This document shows positions 1 to 9,180 of a stretch of DNA of 64,000 nt, one piece after another. A program made the position numbers and the translations under genes. This DNA is from Microbacterium sp. H1-D42 (GTDB lineage: Bacteria; Actinomycetota; Actinomycetes; Actinomycetales; Microbacteriaceae). The stretch spans positions 1,426,001-1,490,000 of the forward strand of contig NZ_CP093342.1 in assembly GCF_022637555.1 (NCBI RefSeq). Reading direction: 5' to 3'. The notes below the pieces were generated by a model. That model was not told the origin of the DNA. It searched no databases and saw nothing but the letters and a program-made list of their open reading frames with translations. Positions within the stretch are counted from its first letter, which is position 1. The number at the start of each line of letters is the position of its first letter.

Positions 1-541
1 TGTCGCCTCGGCTGTGAAGCTCGCCCCGCTCGCCGACTATCTCGCCGTGAACGTCTCGTCACCGAATACGCCAGGTCTGCGCGGACTGCAGGCCGTCGAG
101 ACGCTCGCCCCGCTGCTGCGCGCGGTGAAGGCTGCCGCGGGCGCGACACCGCTGCTGGTGAAGATCGCGCCGGATCTTCCGGACGACGAGATCGGCGCCA
201 TCGCCCGATTGGCTGTGGATGAGGGACTGGCCGGCATCATCGCGCACAACACCACGATCGCGCGCGACGGGCTGCGCACGGACGCCGCCGTCGTCGAAGC
301 GGCCGGTGCCGGCGGATTGTCCGGTGCGCCACTGAAGGAGCGCTCGCTGGAGGTGCTGGCCGTCGTCAAGGACGCCGTGCCTGCGGACTTCTGCGTGATC
401 GCCGTCGGGGGAGTGGAGACCGCTGAAGACGTGCAGCAGCGCCTGGATGCCGGTGCGACGCTCGTGCAGGGCTATACGGCGTTCCTGTACCGCGGTCCGC
501 TGTGGGCGCGTCAGATCAACCGCGGGATGCGGGCGCGCTGA
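1..541 (+). CDS. pyrD: Dihydroorotate dehydrogenase (quinone), 3' part
   Basis: C-terminal half (about 179 residues in the frame beginning at base 2) of class 2 dihydroorotate dehydrogenase, the FMN enzyme that oxidises dihydroorotate to orotate in pyrimidine synthesis and passes electrons to membrane quinone. Visible family motifs are [11 protein letters not shown], the active-site stretch ending [19 protein letters not shown], and the FMN-phosphate region [12 protein letters not shown] with [13 protein letters not shown] near the end. The family is usually about 340-360 residues, so roughly half the gene lies outside the window. It converges on the DUF3043 gene with only 21 bases between the stops. 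Confidence 0.93.
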   Translation, partial: VASAVKLAPLADYLAVNVSSPNTPGLRGLQAVETLAPLLRAVKAAAGATPLLVKIAPDLPDDEIGAIARLAVDEGLAGIIAHNTTIARDGLRTDAAVVEAAGAGGLSGAPLKERSLEVLAVVKDAVPADFCVIAVGGVETAEDVQQRLDAGATLVQGYTAFLYRGPLWARQINRGMRAR

Positions 542-562
542 GCGCCCGCACACCACGCAGGA

Positions 563-1123
563 TCATTCCGGGTACTGACCGCGCTTGACCTGCGGCTTCG
601 GCAGGCGCATGAAGCGCATCTGCAGTGCGCGCATGGCCGCGTACCAGCCGAGGCCCTTCTCGCGACGCTCCGCACCGAACTTGGCGTCGATCTTGCGCTT
701 GACACGGAAGTTCAGAAGAACCATGTCGCCGATCGCGAGCAGCATGTAGCCCCACAGGCCGACCATCGCGTACAGCTGCACCGCGGGGATCGGAGTCAGG
801 TTGAGCAGGATGACCAGCAGCATCGCCGCCATCAGCCACTCTGAGATGTGCCAGCCGGCATCCACGTAATCGCGGACCCAGCGCCGCTGCGGCCCCTTGT
901 CGCGGGCGGGCAGGTACTTGTCCTCGCCGTTCTCCATGCCGACGCGGGCACGATCGCGGCGGGCCTGCAGGTCGGCCTTGGCGGCGGCGCGGGCCTCCTT
1001 GGTGTTGGCGACCAGCGGGCGGCGGTTCGCGGCCTCGCGCTCGGCGCGCGTCGGCGTCGCGCGACCCTTGCCCGCAGCGGGCGTCTCAGGGGCGTCGTCG
1101 TTGGCGGGAGTGGAGTTGGGCAC
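563..1123 (-). CDS. DUF3043 family membrane protein
   Basis: 186-residue protein of the actinobacterial DUF3043 family; function not known. A charged, Ala/Arg-rich cytoplasmic N-terminal part (about residues 1-90) is followed by two hydrophobic segments (about 94-113 and 116-138) and a basic tail. The GTG start at 1123 was chosen because it gives the usual short N-terminus; the frame stays open much further upstream, but that part overlaps the divergent peptidase gene. A possible -10 (TAATCT on the minus strand) lies about 36 nt upstream. Role unassigned. Confidence 0.8.
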   Translation of the reverse strand: MPNSTPANDDAPETPAAGKGRATPTRAEREAANRRPLVANTKEARAAAKADLQARRDRARVGMENGEDKYLPARDKGPQRRWVRDYVDAGWHISEWLMAAMLLVILLNLTPIPAVQLYAMVGLWGYMLLAIGDMVLLNFRVKRKIDAKFGAERREKGLGWYAAMRALQMRFMRLPKPQVKRGQYPE

Positions 1124-1168
1124 GTTCGACCTCAGTTCGGAATTCGGGTTCCCCTTAAGATTACTCGC

Positions 1169-2584
1169 ATGACCTCGCCTGCACCTTCGAGCCTTCCCAC
1201 AACAGAAGCCGCCATCCTCGAGGCGGTCGCCCTCGGCATCCCCGCAGCCCTCTCCGATCTCGGTGCGCTGGTGCGCATCCCCGGCATCGCGTGGCCGGCG
1301 TTCGACCAGACGCAGCTCGAGCGCAGCGCGGATGCTGTCGCTGAGCTGGCCCGCGAAACCGGCGTCTTCGACGAGGTGCGCGTCCTGCGCGCGCATGTCG
1401 ACGACACCGAAGAGCTCGGCCAGCCCGCTGTGCTCGCCACACGAGTCGCCAAGGGCGGCAAGCCGACGATCCTGCTCTATGCGCACCACGACGTGCAGCC
1501 GCCGGGAGACGACGAGCTGTGGCAGACGCCGCCGTTCGAGCCGACCGTGCGCGACGGGCGCCTGTACGGGCGTGGTGCCGCTGACGACAAGGCGGGCATC
1601 ATGGCGCACATCGCGGCGCTGCGCGCGGCCGCCGAAGTGCTGGGCGACGACTTCGACCTCGGCGTCTCACTGTTCATCGAGGGCGAAGAGGAGTACGGCT
1701 CGCGATCGTTCGCGCGCTTCCTGCGCGACAATGCCGATGCGCTGCGCGCGGACGCCATCGTCGTCGCCGACTCAGGCAACCTCGACTCCCACACACCGGG
1801 GCTGACCGTCTCGCTGCGCGGCAACGCCCGGTTCACACTGACGGTGCGCACCCTGGAACACGCCTCGCACTCCGGCATGTTCGGTGGAGCGGTGCCGGAT
1901 GCCATGATGGCCGCGGTCACGCTGCTGGCGACCCTGTGGGACGCGGACGGCGCCGTCGCCGTGCAAGGAATGACCGCACGCGAGGGCGACACGCCGGCGT
2001 ACTCGGAGGAGACCCTGCGCGGCGAGACCGGTCTGCTGGAGGGCGTCTCTCCCATCGGCCGTGACGACATCCTGGGGCGGATCTGGAACAAGCCGTCCAT
2101 CACGATCACCGGCATCGATGCGACCAGCGTCGCCCAGGCGTCGAACACGCTGCTGCCAGAGGTGAGCGTGGTCATCAGCGCCCGCGTCGCGCCTGGCCAG
2201 CACGCCAAGGATGCCTTCGCGGCCGTCGAGGCACACCTGCGCGCGCACGCTCCGTTCGGGGCGGAATTGACCTTCACCGATGTCGATCTGGGTGACGGCT
2301 TCCTCGTCGACACCTCGGGGTGGGCGGTCGAGCTGACCCGCGGAGCGATGGCCGACGGGTACGGCGTGGACGCGGTCGACCTGGGGGTGGGCGGGTCCAT
2401 CCCGTTCATCGCGGATCTCGTCCGGGAGTTCCCGGGTGCGCAGATCCTCGTCACCGGGGTCGAGGACCCGCACTCCAGGGCGCACAGCCCGAACGAATCC
2501 CTGCATCTCGAGACGTTCCGCAACGCGGTGCGCACCGAAGCGCTGCTGCTGGCGCGCATGAACGCCCACGACGCGGCATCCTGA
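1169..2584 (+). CDS. M20 family metallo-dipeptidase
   Basis: 471-residue M20 zinc peptidase, similar to actinobacterial dipeptidases that hydrolyse di- and tripeptides in the cytoplasm. The metal site is seen as AHHDVQPPGDDELW (about residues 105-118), GRGAADDKAG (about 134-143, bridging Asp) and EGEEEYGS (about 171-178, general base Glu plus ligand). A dimerisation (lid) domain follows, then a C-terminal catalytic segment with the last His in EDPHSRAHSPNES. The ATG at 1169 is preceded by TAAGAT and a 7-nt gap, the arrangement of a leaderless promoter; no Shine-Dalgarno sequence is present. Substrate cannot be assigned from sequence. Confidence 0.88.
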   Translation: MTSPAPSSLPTTEAAILEAVALGIPAALSDLGALVRIPGIAWPAFDQTQLERSADAVAELARETGVFDEVRVLRAHVDDTEELGQPAVLATRVAKGGKPTILLYAHHDVQPPGDDELWQTPPFEPTVRDGRLYGRGAADDKAGIMAHIAALRAAAEVLGDDFDLGVSLFIEGEEEYGSRSFARFLRDNADALRADAIVVADSGNLDSHTPGLTVSLRGNARFTLTVRTLEHASHSGMFGGAVPDAMMAAVTLLATLWDADGAVAVQGMTAREGDTPAYSEETLRGETGLLEGVSPIGRDDILGRIWNKPSITITGIDATSVAQASNTLLPEVSVVISARVAPGQHAKDAFAAVEAHLRAHAPFGAELTFTDVDLGDGFLVDTSGWAVELTRGAMADGYGVDAVDLGVGGSIPFIADLVREFPGAQILVTGVEDPHSRAHSPNESLHLETFRNAVRTEALLLARMNAHDAAS

Positions 2585-2683
2585 TACGTCCGGTGGTGCG
2601 CGGACGGTCCGCCCGTCCGCGCACGACCGGCGGTAGGATCGAGCGTGAGCAGCAGTCCGTGCTGCACGTTGCAAGGAGCTGAG

Positions 2684-3046
2684 ATGAGCGACACCACACT
2701 GACCCCTGAGACCACCGCCGCACACGGCGTGTCCCTCACGGCCACTGCCGCGCAGAAGGTGAAGAGCCTTCTCGAGCAGGAGGGCCGCGATGACCTCCGC
2801 CTGCGCGTCGCCGTGCAGCCGGGCGGATGCTCCGGCCTGATCTACCAGCTCTACTTCGACGAGCGCTACCTCGAGGGCGACGAGACGGTCGACTTCGACG
2901 GCGTCGAGGTCATCATCGACAACATGAGCGTCCCGTACCTCGACGGCGCGTCGATCGACTTCAAGGACACGATCTCCGAGCAGGGTTTCACGATCGACAA
3001 TCCCCAGGCCGCAGGCAGTTGTGCCTGTGGTGACAGCTTCCACTGA
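2684..3046 (+). CDS. erpA: A-type iron-sulfur cluster assembly/insertion protein
   Basis: 120-residue HesB/IscA-type carrier that receives Fe-S clusters and delivers them to apoproteins. The three ligand cysteines are Cys49 (in PGGCSG) and Cys113/Cys115 (in SCACGDSFH at the C-terminus), exactly the family pattern. Start at 2684 chosen from AAGGAG five bases upstream; a TAGGAT -10 sits at about 2635. Placed directly before the cytochrome oxidase genes but separated by its own spacer and a new promoter. The exact paralogue (ErpA versus IscA/SufA) is a guess from context, as actinobacteria usually have one. Confidence 0.87.
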   Translation: MSDTTLTPETTAAHGVSLTATAAQKVKSLLEQEGRDDLRLRVAVQPGGCSGLIYQLYFDERYLEGDETVDFDGVEVIIDNMSVPYLDGASIDFKDTISEQGFTIDNPQAAGSCACGDSFH

Positions 3047-3135
3047 CCCGATTCAACCTGCGTGGTTGGCATGAATCGGGTGTGAGGTTGCCCTAGACTT
3101 GGGTTTGCTCCTGTCCGAGATCTGAAAGGTGCATC

Positions 3136-4035
3136 GTGCCCTCGAAACGCCGCCTTCGTTGGGCCGCACTCCCGCTGGGAGTAGCGGCAGCTGTGGTCCT
3201 GGCGGGATGTACTCCCACCGAACTCCATGGGTTCCTCCCAGGCTTCGTCGCAGACGGCACGCCGGCCACGAACCAGACGGACCGCGTCGCCGGTCTCTGG
3301 GTCACGTCGTGGATCGTGCTTCTGATCGTCGGCCTGATCACCTGGGGGCTGATGGGCTGGGCGCTCGTCATGTACCGCCGCCGCAAGGGCCAGACCGGCC
3401 TGCCGGTGCAGCTGCGGTACAACATGCCGATCGAGATCCTCTACACGGTGATCCCGCTGATCCTCGTGCTCGCGATGTTCTTCTTCACGGCTCGCGACCA
3501 GACCGAGATCGAGACGCAGTGGGACGACCCCGACGTCGAGATCAGCGCGATCGCCAAGCAGTGGGCATGGGACTTCCAGTACGACGGCGAAGCGGAGGAC
3601 AACTCCGACGCCGTGTGGACCATGGGTGTTCAGGCGCAGGCCGATGACAAGGGTGACATCGACCGCGAGTCGCTGCCGACCCTGGTTCTGCCCGTCGACA
3701 AGAAGGTCAAGATCGACCTGCAGTCGCGTGATGTCATCCACTCGTTCTGGATCATCGACTTCCTGTACAAGAAGGACATGTACATCGGGAAGGACAATTC
3801 CTGGTCGTTCATCCCGACGCGCGTCGGTGAATTCGACGGCAAGTGCGCCGAGCTCTGCGGCGAGTACCACTCGATGATGCTCTTCAACGTGAAGGTTGTC
3901 GAGCAGGACGAGTACGACGCCTACCTCGAGTCTCTGCGCGAGAAGGGCAACACGGGCGACATCACCGACGCCTACGATCGACTCAGCAATCTCCCCGGCA
4001 CCGGCGCAAGCACGGGCGCTGAGGAAGAGGAGTAA
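3136..4035 (+). CDS. ctaC: Cytochrome c oxidase subunit II
   Basis: 299-residue subunit II of the aa3-type oxidase. It begins with a lipoprotein signal (lipobox VLAGC, Cys25), followed by two transmembrane helices (about 54-80 and 102-120) and an extracellular cupredoxin domain. The CuA ligands are visible: His202 (VIHSFWI) and the CAELCGEYHSMM cluster (Cys237, Cys241, His245, Met248), with Glu239 in between. GTG start at 3136 with GAAAGG upstream. First gene of ctaC-ctaD-ctaF; TAGACT at 3094-3099 is a plausible -10. Receives electrons from the diheme QcrC of the bc1 complex in actinobacterial supercomplexes. Confidence 0.96.
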   Translation: MPSKRRLRWAALPLGVAAAVVLAGCTPTELHGFLPGFVADGTPATNQTDRVAGLWVTSWIVLLIVGLITWGLMGWALVMYRRRKGQTGLPVQLRYNMPIEILYTVIPLILVLAMFFFTARDQTEIETQWDDPDVEISAIAKQWAWDFQYDGEAEDNSDAVWTMGVQAQADDKGDIDRESLPTLVLPVDKKVKIDLQSRDVIHSFWIIDFLYKKDMYIGKDNSWSFIPTRVGEFDGKCAELCGEYHSMMLFNVKVVEQDEYDAYLESLREKGNTGDITDAYDRLSNLPGTGASTGAEEEE

Positions 4036-4038
4036 GCC

Positions 4039-5775
4039 ATGACCACCACAGCTGAACCCACCACTGCGCAGGGTGCTCGCCCGAACACGCTGCCGCCGCG
4101 TCAGGCCGCACTTCTCTCCTCCACTCGCGTGGAGCAGAAGGGCAACATCGTCGTCAAGTGGCTGACCTCCACCGACCACAAGACGATCGGGTACATGTAC
4201 CTGATCGCCTCGGTGCTGTTCTTCCTGCTCGGCGGCGTGATGGCGCTCATCATCCGCGCGGAGCTGTTCGCGCCTGGCATGCAGATCGTGCCGACGAAGG
4301 AGCAGTACAACCAGCTGTTCACGATGCACGGCACGATCATGCTGCTGATGTTCGCGACGCCGCTGTTCGCCGGATTCGCGAACGCGATCCTGCCGCTGCA
4401 GATCGGCGCGCCCGACGTGGCGTTCCCGCGTCTGAACGCGTTCGCATTCTGGCTGTTCACGTTCGGCTCGATCATGGCCGTGGCCGGCTTCCTCACCCCG
4501 CAGGGTGCCGCCTCGTTCGGATGGTTCGCCTATCAGCCGCTGGCCAACGCGTCGTTCTCTCCTGGCGTCGGCGGAAACCTGTGGATGCTGGGTCTCGGCA
4601 TGTCCGGTTTCGGCACGATCCTCGGTGCGGTGAACTTCATCACGACCGTGATCACGATGCGCGCACCCGGCATGACGATGTGGCGCATGCCGATCTTCTC
4701 CTGGAACACGCTGATCACCAGCCTGCTGATCCTGATGGCGTTCCCTGTGCTCGCCGCGGCGATCCTGGCCGCTGCCGCTGACCGCATCCTGGGTGCGCAC
4801 ATCTACGACGTCGCCAACGGCGGTGTGCTGCTCTGGCAGCACCTGTTCTGGTTCTTCGGACACCCTGAGGTCTACATCATCGCGCTGCCGTTCTTCGGCA
4901 TCGTCTCCGAGATCTTCCCGGTGTTCAGTCGCAAGCCGATCTTCGGATACAAGACCCTCGTCTACGCGACGATCTCGATCGCCGCACTGTCCGTGGCCGT
5001 GTGGGCGCACCACATGTACGTCACCGGTGGAGTGCTGCTGCCGTTCTTCTCGCTGATGACCATGCTGATCGCCGTGCCGACAGGTGTGAAGATCTTCAAC
5101 TGGATCGGCACGATGTGGCGAGGATCTCTGACCTTCGAGACGCCGATGGTGTTCTCGCTCGGCTTCCTGGTGTCGTTCGTCTTCGGTGGTCTCACCGGCG
5201 TGATCCTCGCATCGCCGCCGCTCGACTTCCACATCAGTGACACCTACTTCGTCGTCGCGCACTTCCACTACGTCGTGTTCGGCACCGTGGTGTTCGCCAT
5301 GTTCGCCGGCTTCTACTTCTGGTGGCCGAAGTGGACGGGTCGCATGCTCAACGAGCGTCTCGGCTACATCCACTTCTGGATGCTGTTCATCGGCTTCCAC
5401 ATGACCTTCCTCGTCCAGCACTGGCTGGGTGTCGACGGCATGCCGCGTCGCTACGCCGACTACTCGACGTACGACAACTGGGAGTGGGGCAACCAGGTCT
5501 CCACATTCGGTGCGATCCTGCTCGGCGCCTCGATGCTGCCGTTCTTCCTGAACGTGTGGATCACGGCCCGCAAGGCGCCCAAGGTCACCGTCGATGACCC
5601 GTGGGGTTATGGTGCATCGCTCGAGTGGGCGACGTCCTGCCCGCCGCCGCGCCACAACTTCACGTCGATCCCGCGCATCCGCAGCGAGCGTCCCGCGTTC
5701 GATCTGAACCACCCCGAGGCAGCCGAGCACCCGGTGGCAGCACCTGCCGGTGCCGCAGCAGGAGAGGCCAAGTAA
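4039..5775 (+). CDS. ctaD: Cytochrome c oxidase subunit I
   Basis: 578-residue haem-copper oxidase catalytic subunit with about twelve membrane helices. Haem a ligand His97 ([10 protein letters not shown]), CuB ligand His275 with the cross-linked Tyr in GHPEVY, CuB ligands His324/His325 (AHHMYVTGG), and haem a3/haem a ligands His408/His410 ([11 protein letters not shown]) are all present, so the enzyme should be functional. It starts 3 bases after ctaC stops. The Ala/Pro-rich N- and C-terminal tails are typical of actinobacterial CtaD. It reduces O2 to water and pumps protons. Confidence 0.97.
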   Translation: MTTTAEPTTAQGARPNTLPPRQAALLSSTRVEQKGNIVVKWLTSTDHKTIGYMYLIASVLFFLLGGVMALIIRAELFAPGMQIVPTKEQYNQLFTMHGTIMLLMFATPLFAGFANAILPLQIGAPDVAFPRLNAFAFWLFTFGSIMAVAGFLTPQGAASFGWFAYQPLANASFSPGVGGNLWMLGLGMSGFGTILGAVNFITTVITMRAPGMTMWRMPIFSWNTLITSLLILMAFPVLAAAILAAAADRILGAHIYDVANGGVLLWQHLFWFFGHPEVYIIALPFFGIVSEIFPVFSRKPIFGYKTLVYATISIAALSVAVWAHHMYVTGGVLLPFFSLMTMLIAVPTGVKIFNWIGTMWRGSLTFETPMVFSLGFLVSFVFGGLTGVILASPPLDFHISDTYFVVAHFHYVVFGTVVFAMFAGFYFWWPKWTGRMLNERLGYIHFWMLFIGFHMTFLVQHWLGVDGMPRRYADYSTYDNWEWGNQVSTFGAILLGASMLPFFLNVWITARKAPKVTVDDPWGYGASLEWATSCPPPRHNFTSIPRIRSERPAFDLNHPEAAEHPVAAPAGAAAGEAK

Positions 5776-5778
5776 GAC

Positions 5779-6201
5779 ATGCGCAGCAATATCGTCCTCT
5801 GGTGGATCATCACGGTCTTCTTCGTGATCGCATCCGCGGTCTACACCATCTGGAGCCTGGTCGACCCGTTCCACGGCTACGTCGAGTGGGTCGGCACGAT
5901 TGCCCTGCTTTTCGTGGCTCTGATGGGCGCCATGATCGCCATCTACCTGCGTAAGACGCACCGTGCGCAGGGTGGTGAGCTGCCCGAGGACGTCCTGACC
6001 TCGGACATCGACGACGGTGACCCCGAGTTGGGCGAGTTCAGCCCGTGGTCCTGGTGGCCGATCGTGCTCGCCGGGTCGGCGATGGTGTTCCTCATGGGCC
6101 TCGCGGTCGGACACTTCCTGCTCCCGATCGGTCTGGCACTCTTCGTCGTCGCGATCGTCGGCTGGGTGTACGAGTACTACCGCGGAAACTTCGCGCGCTG
6201 A
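5779..6201 (+). CDS. ctaF: Cytochrome c oxidase subunit IV (actinobacterial)
   Basis: 140-residue small subunit of the aa3 oxidase with four predicted membrane helices: residues about 5-28 and 35-55, then after a charged loop 92-110 and 112-130. This is the actinobacteria-specific subunit IV, found in an operon after ctaCD as here (3-base spacing to ctaD). It ends just before a strong hairpin terminator at 6214-6249. Confidence 0.92.
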   Translation: MRSNIVLWWIITVFFVIASAVYTIWSLVDPFHGYVEWVGTIALLFVALMGAMIAIYLRKTHRAQGGELPEDVLTSDIDDGDPELGEFSPWSWWPIVLAGSAMVFLMGLAVGHFLLPIGLALFVVAIVGWVYEYYRGNFAR

Positions 6202-6213
6202 TCTGAGATTCTA

Positions 6214-6249
6214 AGAAGACCCCCGCAGCCTCGGCTGCGGGGGTCTTCT
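6214..6249. terminator. Bidirectional hairpin terminator after ctaF
   Basis: Perfect 17-bp stem (arms 6214-6230 and 6233-6249) closing on CCTCGG. It ends in TCTTCTGTCT on the plus strand and TCTTAGAATC on the minus strand, so it can serve both ctaF and the convergent methyltransferase gene. Confidence 0.85.
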
Positions 6250-6269
6250 GTCTGTGGCGGTGCTCGCTG

Positions 6270-7349
6270 TCAGACGGTGACCTCGAATACGTTGTGGAAC
6301 GGTGTCTGCGCTGCGATGCGGAAGCCGCTGAACCCCGCAGCCTCGGTGATCTCCCGAATGCGGGTGGGACCGGCCTGAGTGCCCAGTGCGGCCCGCCCCC
6401 GCTGGGCGAGGGACGACGGGGTGCAGAGCAGAGTGCTGAAGCCGTAGTAGGCGCGTCCGACCGGATTCAGGTTGTCCTCTACGTGGTCGCCGGCTGCAGG
6501 TTCGACGATCAGCCAGGTGCCGTCGTCGGCCACGGCCCGGCGCGCCGCGCGTGCCGCAGCCGCCGGGTCGCCCATGTCGTGCAGGGCGTCGAAGGTGGTG
6601 ATCAGGTTGTAGGGGCCGTCTGCGCCCTCATCGGCGTTCGCGACCCGGAACTCGACGCGGTCGGAGACGCCGGCGATCCGGGCGCGATCGCGCGCGGCAT
6701 CGACGGACTCCGCATGGAAGTCGGTCCCGACGAACCGGGATGCCGGAAACGCCCGCGCCATCAGGATCGTCGCCGCCCCGTACCCGCAGCCGACATCGAT
6801 GACGCGTGCTCCGGCGTGCAGCCGGGCCACGACCCCGCTCAGCGCCGGGAGCCAGTCCGTCACGAGGTGCGCCGAGTAGGAGGGCAGGAAGAACCGCTCG
6901 CAGCCCTCGTGCACGTCTGTGTTTCGCTCGTCCCAGCCGTATGCGCCATCGTCTGAGGCCGCCTCGATCACCGTGGGCGCTCCGCGCAGGGTGCCGAAGG
7001 CGATCTGGAACAGTCCGGGCAGAAAGACCGGACTGGCCTCGTCAGTCAACGCGACAGCCTGTTCGGGCGGCAGCGTGTACCGGGTGCTCTCCGGGTCGTA
7101 GAGCACGTACTCGCCGGCGGCCTGCGCATTCAGCCACTCGCGGGTCAGGTGGAGTTCCGAGCCGCTCCGGGCAGCGAGCTCCGCGGCGGTGGCCGGGCCG
7201 TACTGCGCGAGGGCGCGGTACCAGCCCAGTCGGTCACCCATCACCACCAGTGCGGTGTTCATGGTCGCTCCGATCTCGCCGACGGCACGGAAGACGAACT
7301 GCATCAGTCTGTCCTGGTCGACGGGAGTCGTCTGCTCAACTGTGGTCAT
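6270..7349 (-). CDS. Class I SAM-dependent methyltransferase
   Basis: 359-residue predicted methyltransferase. An N-terminal helical/winged-helix-like region (about 1-110, containing AAELAARSGSELHLTREWL) precedes a Rossmann methyltransferase domain with motif I VIDVGCGYGAATI, the acidic motif II FVGTDFHAESV and FDALHDMGDP. This layout matches small-molecule O/C-methyltransferases and some regulator-linked enzymes; substrate unknown. ATG at 7349 is supported by GGAGAGG about 9 bases upstream. It is divergent from the HD-GYP/LuxR regulator (180-bp spacer holding an inverted repeat), suggesting control by that protein. It lies between cytochrome genes where most relatives would have none. Confidence 0.82.
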   Translation of the reverse strand: MTTVEQTTPVDQDRLMQFVFRAVGEIGATMNTALVVMGDRLGWYRALAQYGPATAAELAARSGSELHLTREWLNAQAAGEYVLYDPESTRYTLPPEQAVALTDEASPVFLPGLFQIAFGTLRGAPTVIEAASDDGAYGWDERNTDVHEGCERFFLPSYSAHLVTDWLPALSGVVARLHAGARVIDVGCGYGAATILMARAFPASRFVGTDFHAESVDAARDRARIAGVSDRVEFRVANADEGADGPYNLITTFDALHDMGDPAAAARAARRAVADDGTWLIVEPAAGDHVEDNLNPVGRAYYGFSTLLCTPSSLAQRGRAALGTQAGPTRIREITEAAGFSGFRIAAQTPFHNVFEVTV

Positions 7350-7428
7350 GATCGATTCCTCTCCTACGCGGCGTGCGGATGGAACTTCGCCGGTGAGATG
7401 AGCATGCGCTCCGTGGCCGGGCGTCCAC

Positions 7429-7446
7429 ATGGGGCACAGGCCCCAT
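7429..7446. promoter_or_regulatory. Inverted repeat between methyltransferase and HD-GYP/LuxR genes
   Basis: ATGGGGC-acag-GCCCCAT, a perfect 7-bp inverted repeat located 80 bp from the methyltransferase start and 83 bp from the regulator start. The overlapping 10-mer CACATGGGGC (7426-7435) recurs in reverse orientation at 9140-9149, in front of the unknown gene of the same block. Candidate operator; no binding evidence. Confidence 0.4.
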
Positions 7447-7528
7447 CTTCGAACGGTCTCTGTTCCGCACAGCCCAGTTGCTGAGAGAATGGAGCCGGCT
7501 CCGGGGTGACCGGGGTTCGGGGTCATCG

Positions 7529-9103
7529 ATGGAGATCGAGTCGACGGGTGCGCAGTCCCAGCCGCGACGGGCCGAAGTGCTCGCCGCGATCTCGACTGCG
7601 ATCGATCTCGGTCTCGGCCAGCCCATGGACCACATGCTCCGATCGGCCCTGATCGCGACGCGGCTCGCAGATCGACTCGGCCTGAGCGCCGACGAGCGCG
7701 CGGCGACCTACTACGCGACGCTGGTGTCGTGGATCGGCTGCCATGCCGACTCCCACGAGTACGCCGGCATCTTCGGTGACGACATCGCCGTACGCGCGGT
7801 CAGCTACTCGGTGGATTGGGCGGGGCTTCCGTTCGCCGGCCTGCTGATGCGTCAGGTGGGACGGGGCAGGCCCGCTCCCGAGCGCGCGCTGGCGGTCGCG
7901 AAGCTCTTCGCCCGATCTGGCCGCGACTTGGTCGGGATGATGCGCTCGCACTGCGCATCGGCCACCGCGCTGGCGTCGGAGATGGGCCTGTCCGACAGGG
8001 TCGGCACGGCCCTGCAGTACACCTTCGAACGCTGGGACGGCCGTGGAGCCCCGCACGGGGCGCGCGGCGAGCAGCTGGCGATCGAGATGCGGGTGGCGCA
8101 GCTCGCCGACGTCGCGGAGGTCTGGCTGCGGCTGTGGGGTGAGGACGCGTGCCGCGAGATGGTCCGTGAGCGACGCGGGCGCCAGTTCGACCCCGAGGTC
8201 GCGGATGCCTTCCTCGGGGAGGTGTGGTCGGGGATGCTGGAACTCGAGGACGTATGGTCGGCAGCTCTTGCTGAGGCGCCGGACGATGATCGGGTACTTG
8301 GGCCCGAGGAGCTCCACCGGCTGGTTGTGGCGGCAGGCGACTTCGCGGATGCGAAGTGCCCGTTCACTCTCGGTCACTCACGCGGGGTGGCCGGGCTCGC
8401 CGCGGCGGCGGGGGAGACCCTCGGCTTGGATCCGGTGTCGATCGGCCGGCTGCGTCGCGCCGGGCATCTGCACGATCTCGGCCGCATCGGGGTGAGCAAC
8501 GCGGTGTGGGAGAAGAGCGCGCCGCTGTCGGGATCGGACTGGGAACGGGTGCGACTCTATCCCTACCTCACCGAGCGGGTGCTCCGGCGCGTCGGCGGCC
8601 TGGGCGCGGAGGCGACGCTCGCCGCGTCGCACCGCGAGCGTCTCGATGGCAGCGGGTATCCGCTTGGTCTGCGGGCTGTCGACCTGAGTCCAGCGCAGCG
8701 CCTGCTCGCGGCGGCCGACTGCGCGCACACCTGGCGCGAAGCGCGTCCCCATCGCGCCGCGCGTGCCGATGCGGACGTCGTACGGGGTCTCCGTGAGCAG
8801 GCTCGCGAGGGCCGCCTCGATCCAGAGGCGGTGGATGCTGTCATCGCCGCGCTCGGGCAGCCGGTCTCCGGACGCCCCGCCTGGCCTGACGGCCTCACTA
8901 CCAGGGAGGTCGAGGTGCTCCGGCTGGTGGCGCGAGCATCGTCGAATCGTGAGATCGCGGCGGAGCTCGTCGTGGCCGAGAAGACGGTGCGCAATCACAT
9001 CGAGCACATCTACGCCAAGCTGGGCGTGTCGAATCGGGTCAGTGCGGGGCTCTACGCCTCGGCACACGGCCTCGCGCAGGAGTTTCCACACCCCCGCGGC
9101 TGA
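7529..9103 (+). CDS. HD-GYP domain protein with C-terminal LuxR HTH
   Basis: 524-residue predicted one-component regulator. The N-terminal part (about 15-110) resembles a degenerate HD domain (MLRSALIATRLADRLGL). A second HD domain of HD-GYP type spans about 270-430, with HDLGRIGV (His315/Asp316) and HRERLDGSGYP (about 368-378); the usual HHE is HRE here. The C-terminus (about 455-515) is a LuxR/GerE helix-turn-helix (LTTREVEVLRLVARASSNREIA). HD-GYP proteins generally hydrolyse cyclic dinucleotides or other phosphodiesters; fusion to a DNA-binding domain suggests that ligand binding or turnover controls transcription. Start is uncertain: ATG 7529 has no clear Shine-Dalgarno, and a TTG at 7478 is possible. 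Divergent from the methyltransferase. Confidence 0.8.
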   Translation: MEIESTGAQSQPRRAEVLAAISTAIDLGLGQPMDHMLRSALIATRLADRLGLSADERAATYYATLVSWIGCHADSHEYAGIFGDDIAVRAVSYSVDWAGLPFAGLLMRQVGRGRPAPERALAVAKLFARSGRDLVGMMRSHCASATALASEMGLSDRVGTALQYTFERWDGRGAPHGARGEQLAIEMRVAQLADVAEVWLRLWGEDACREMVRERRGRQFDPEVADAFLGEVWSGMLELEDVWSAALAEAPDDDRVLGPEELHRLVVAAGDFADAKCPFTLGHSRGVAGLAAAAGETLGLDPVSIGRLRRAGHLHDLGRIGVSNAVWEKSAPLSGSDWERVRLYPYLTERVLRRVGGLGAEATLAASHRERLDGSGYPLGLRAVDLSPAQRLLAAADCAHTWREARPHRAARADADVVRGLREQAREGRLDPEAVDAVIAALGQPVSGRPAWPDGLTTREVEVLRLVARASSNREIAAELVVAEKTVRNHIEHIYAKLGVSNRVSAGLYASAHGLAQEFPHPRG

Positions 9104-9131
9104 GGGTCGGCGCACCGGGAGCGCAGAGATG

Positions 9132-9155
9132 AGGCGGTCGCCCCATGTGCCGCCT
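9132..9155. promoter_or_regulatory. Palindrome AGGCGG-N12-CCGCCT, copy 1
   Basis: Perfect 6-bp arms 12 bases apart, extended by one pair (GAGGCGG/CCGCCTC) to 9131-9156. The spacer contains GCCCCATGTG, shared with the methyltransferase/regulator intergenic region. A second element of identical architecture starts 49 bp downstream. Confidence 0.5.
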
Positions 9156-9180
9156 CGGTGTGCTCAGCGACACTGTGGCA

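Noticed and set aside
848..1168. N-terminal extension of the M20 peptidase frame
   Set aside because: The region overlaps the opposite DUF3043 gene, encodes Gly/Ala/Arg-rich sequence unlike the family, and a promoter-like TAAGAT sits 7 nt before ATG 1169.
2866..6114. Very long open frame on the minus strand opposite erpA and ctaCDF
   Set aside because: It mirrors highly G/C-biased coding on the plus strand, yields His/Arg/Asp-rich low-complexity protein and has no recognisable domain. The plus-strand oxidase genes are certain.
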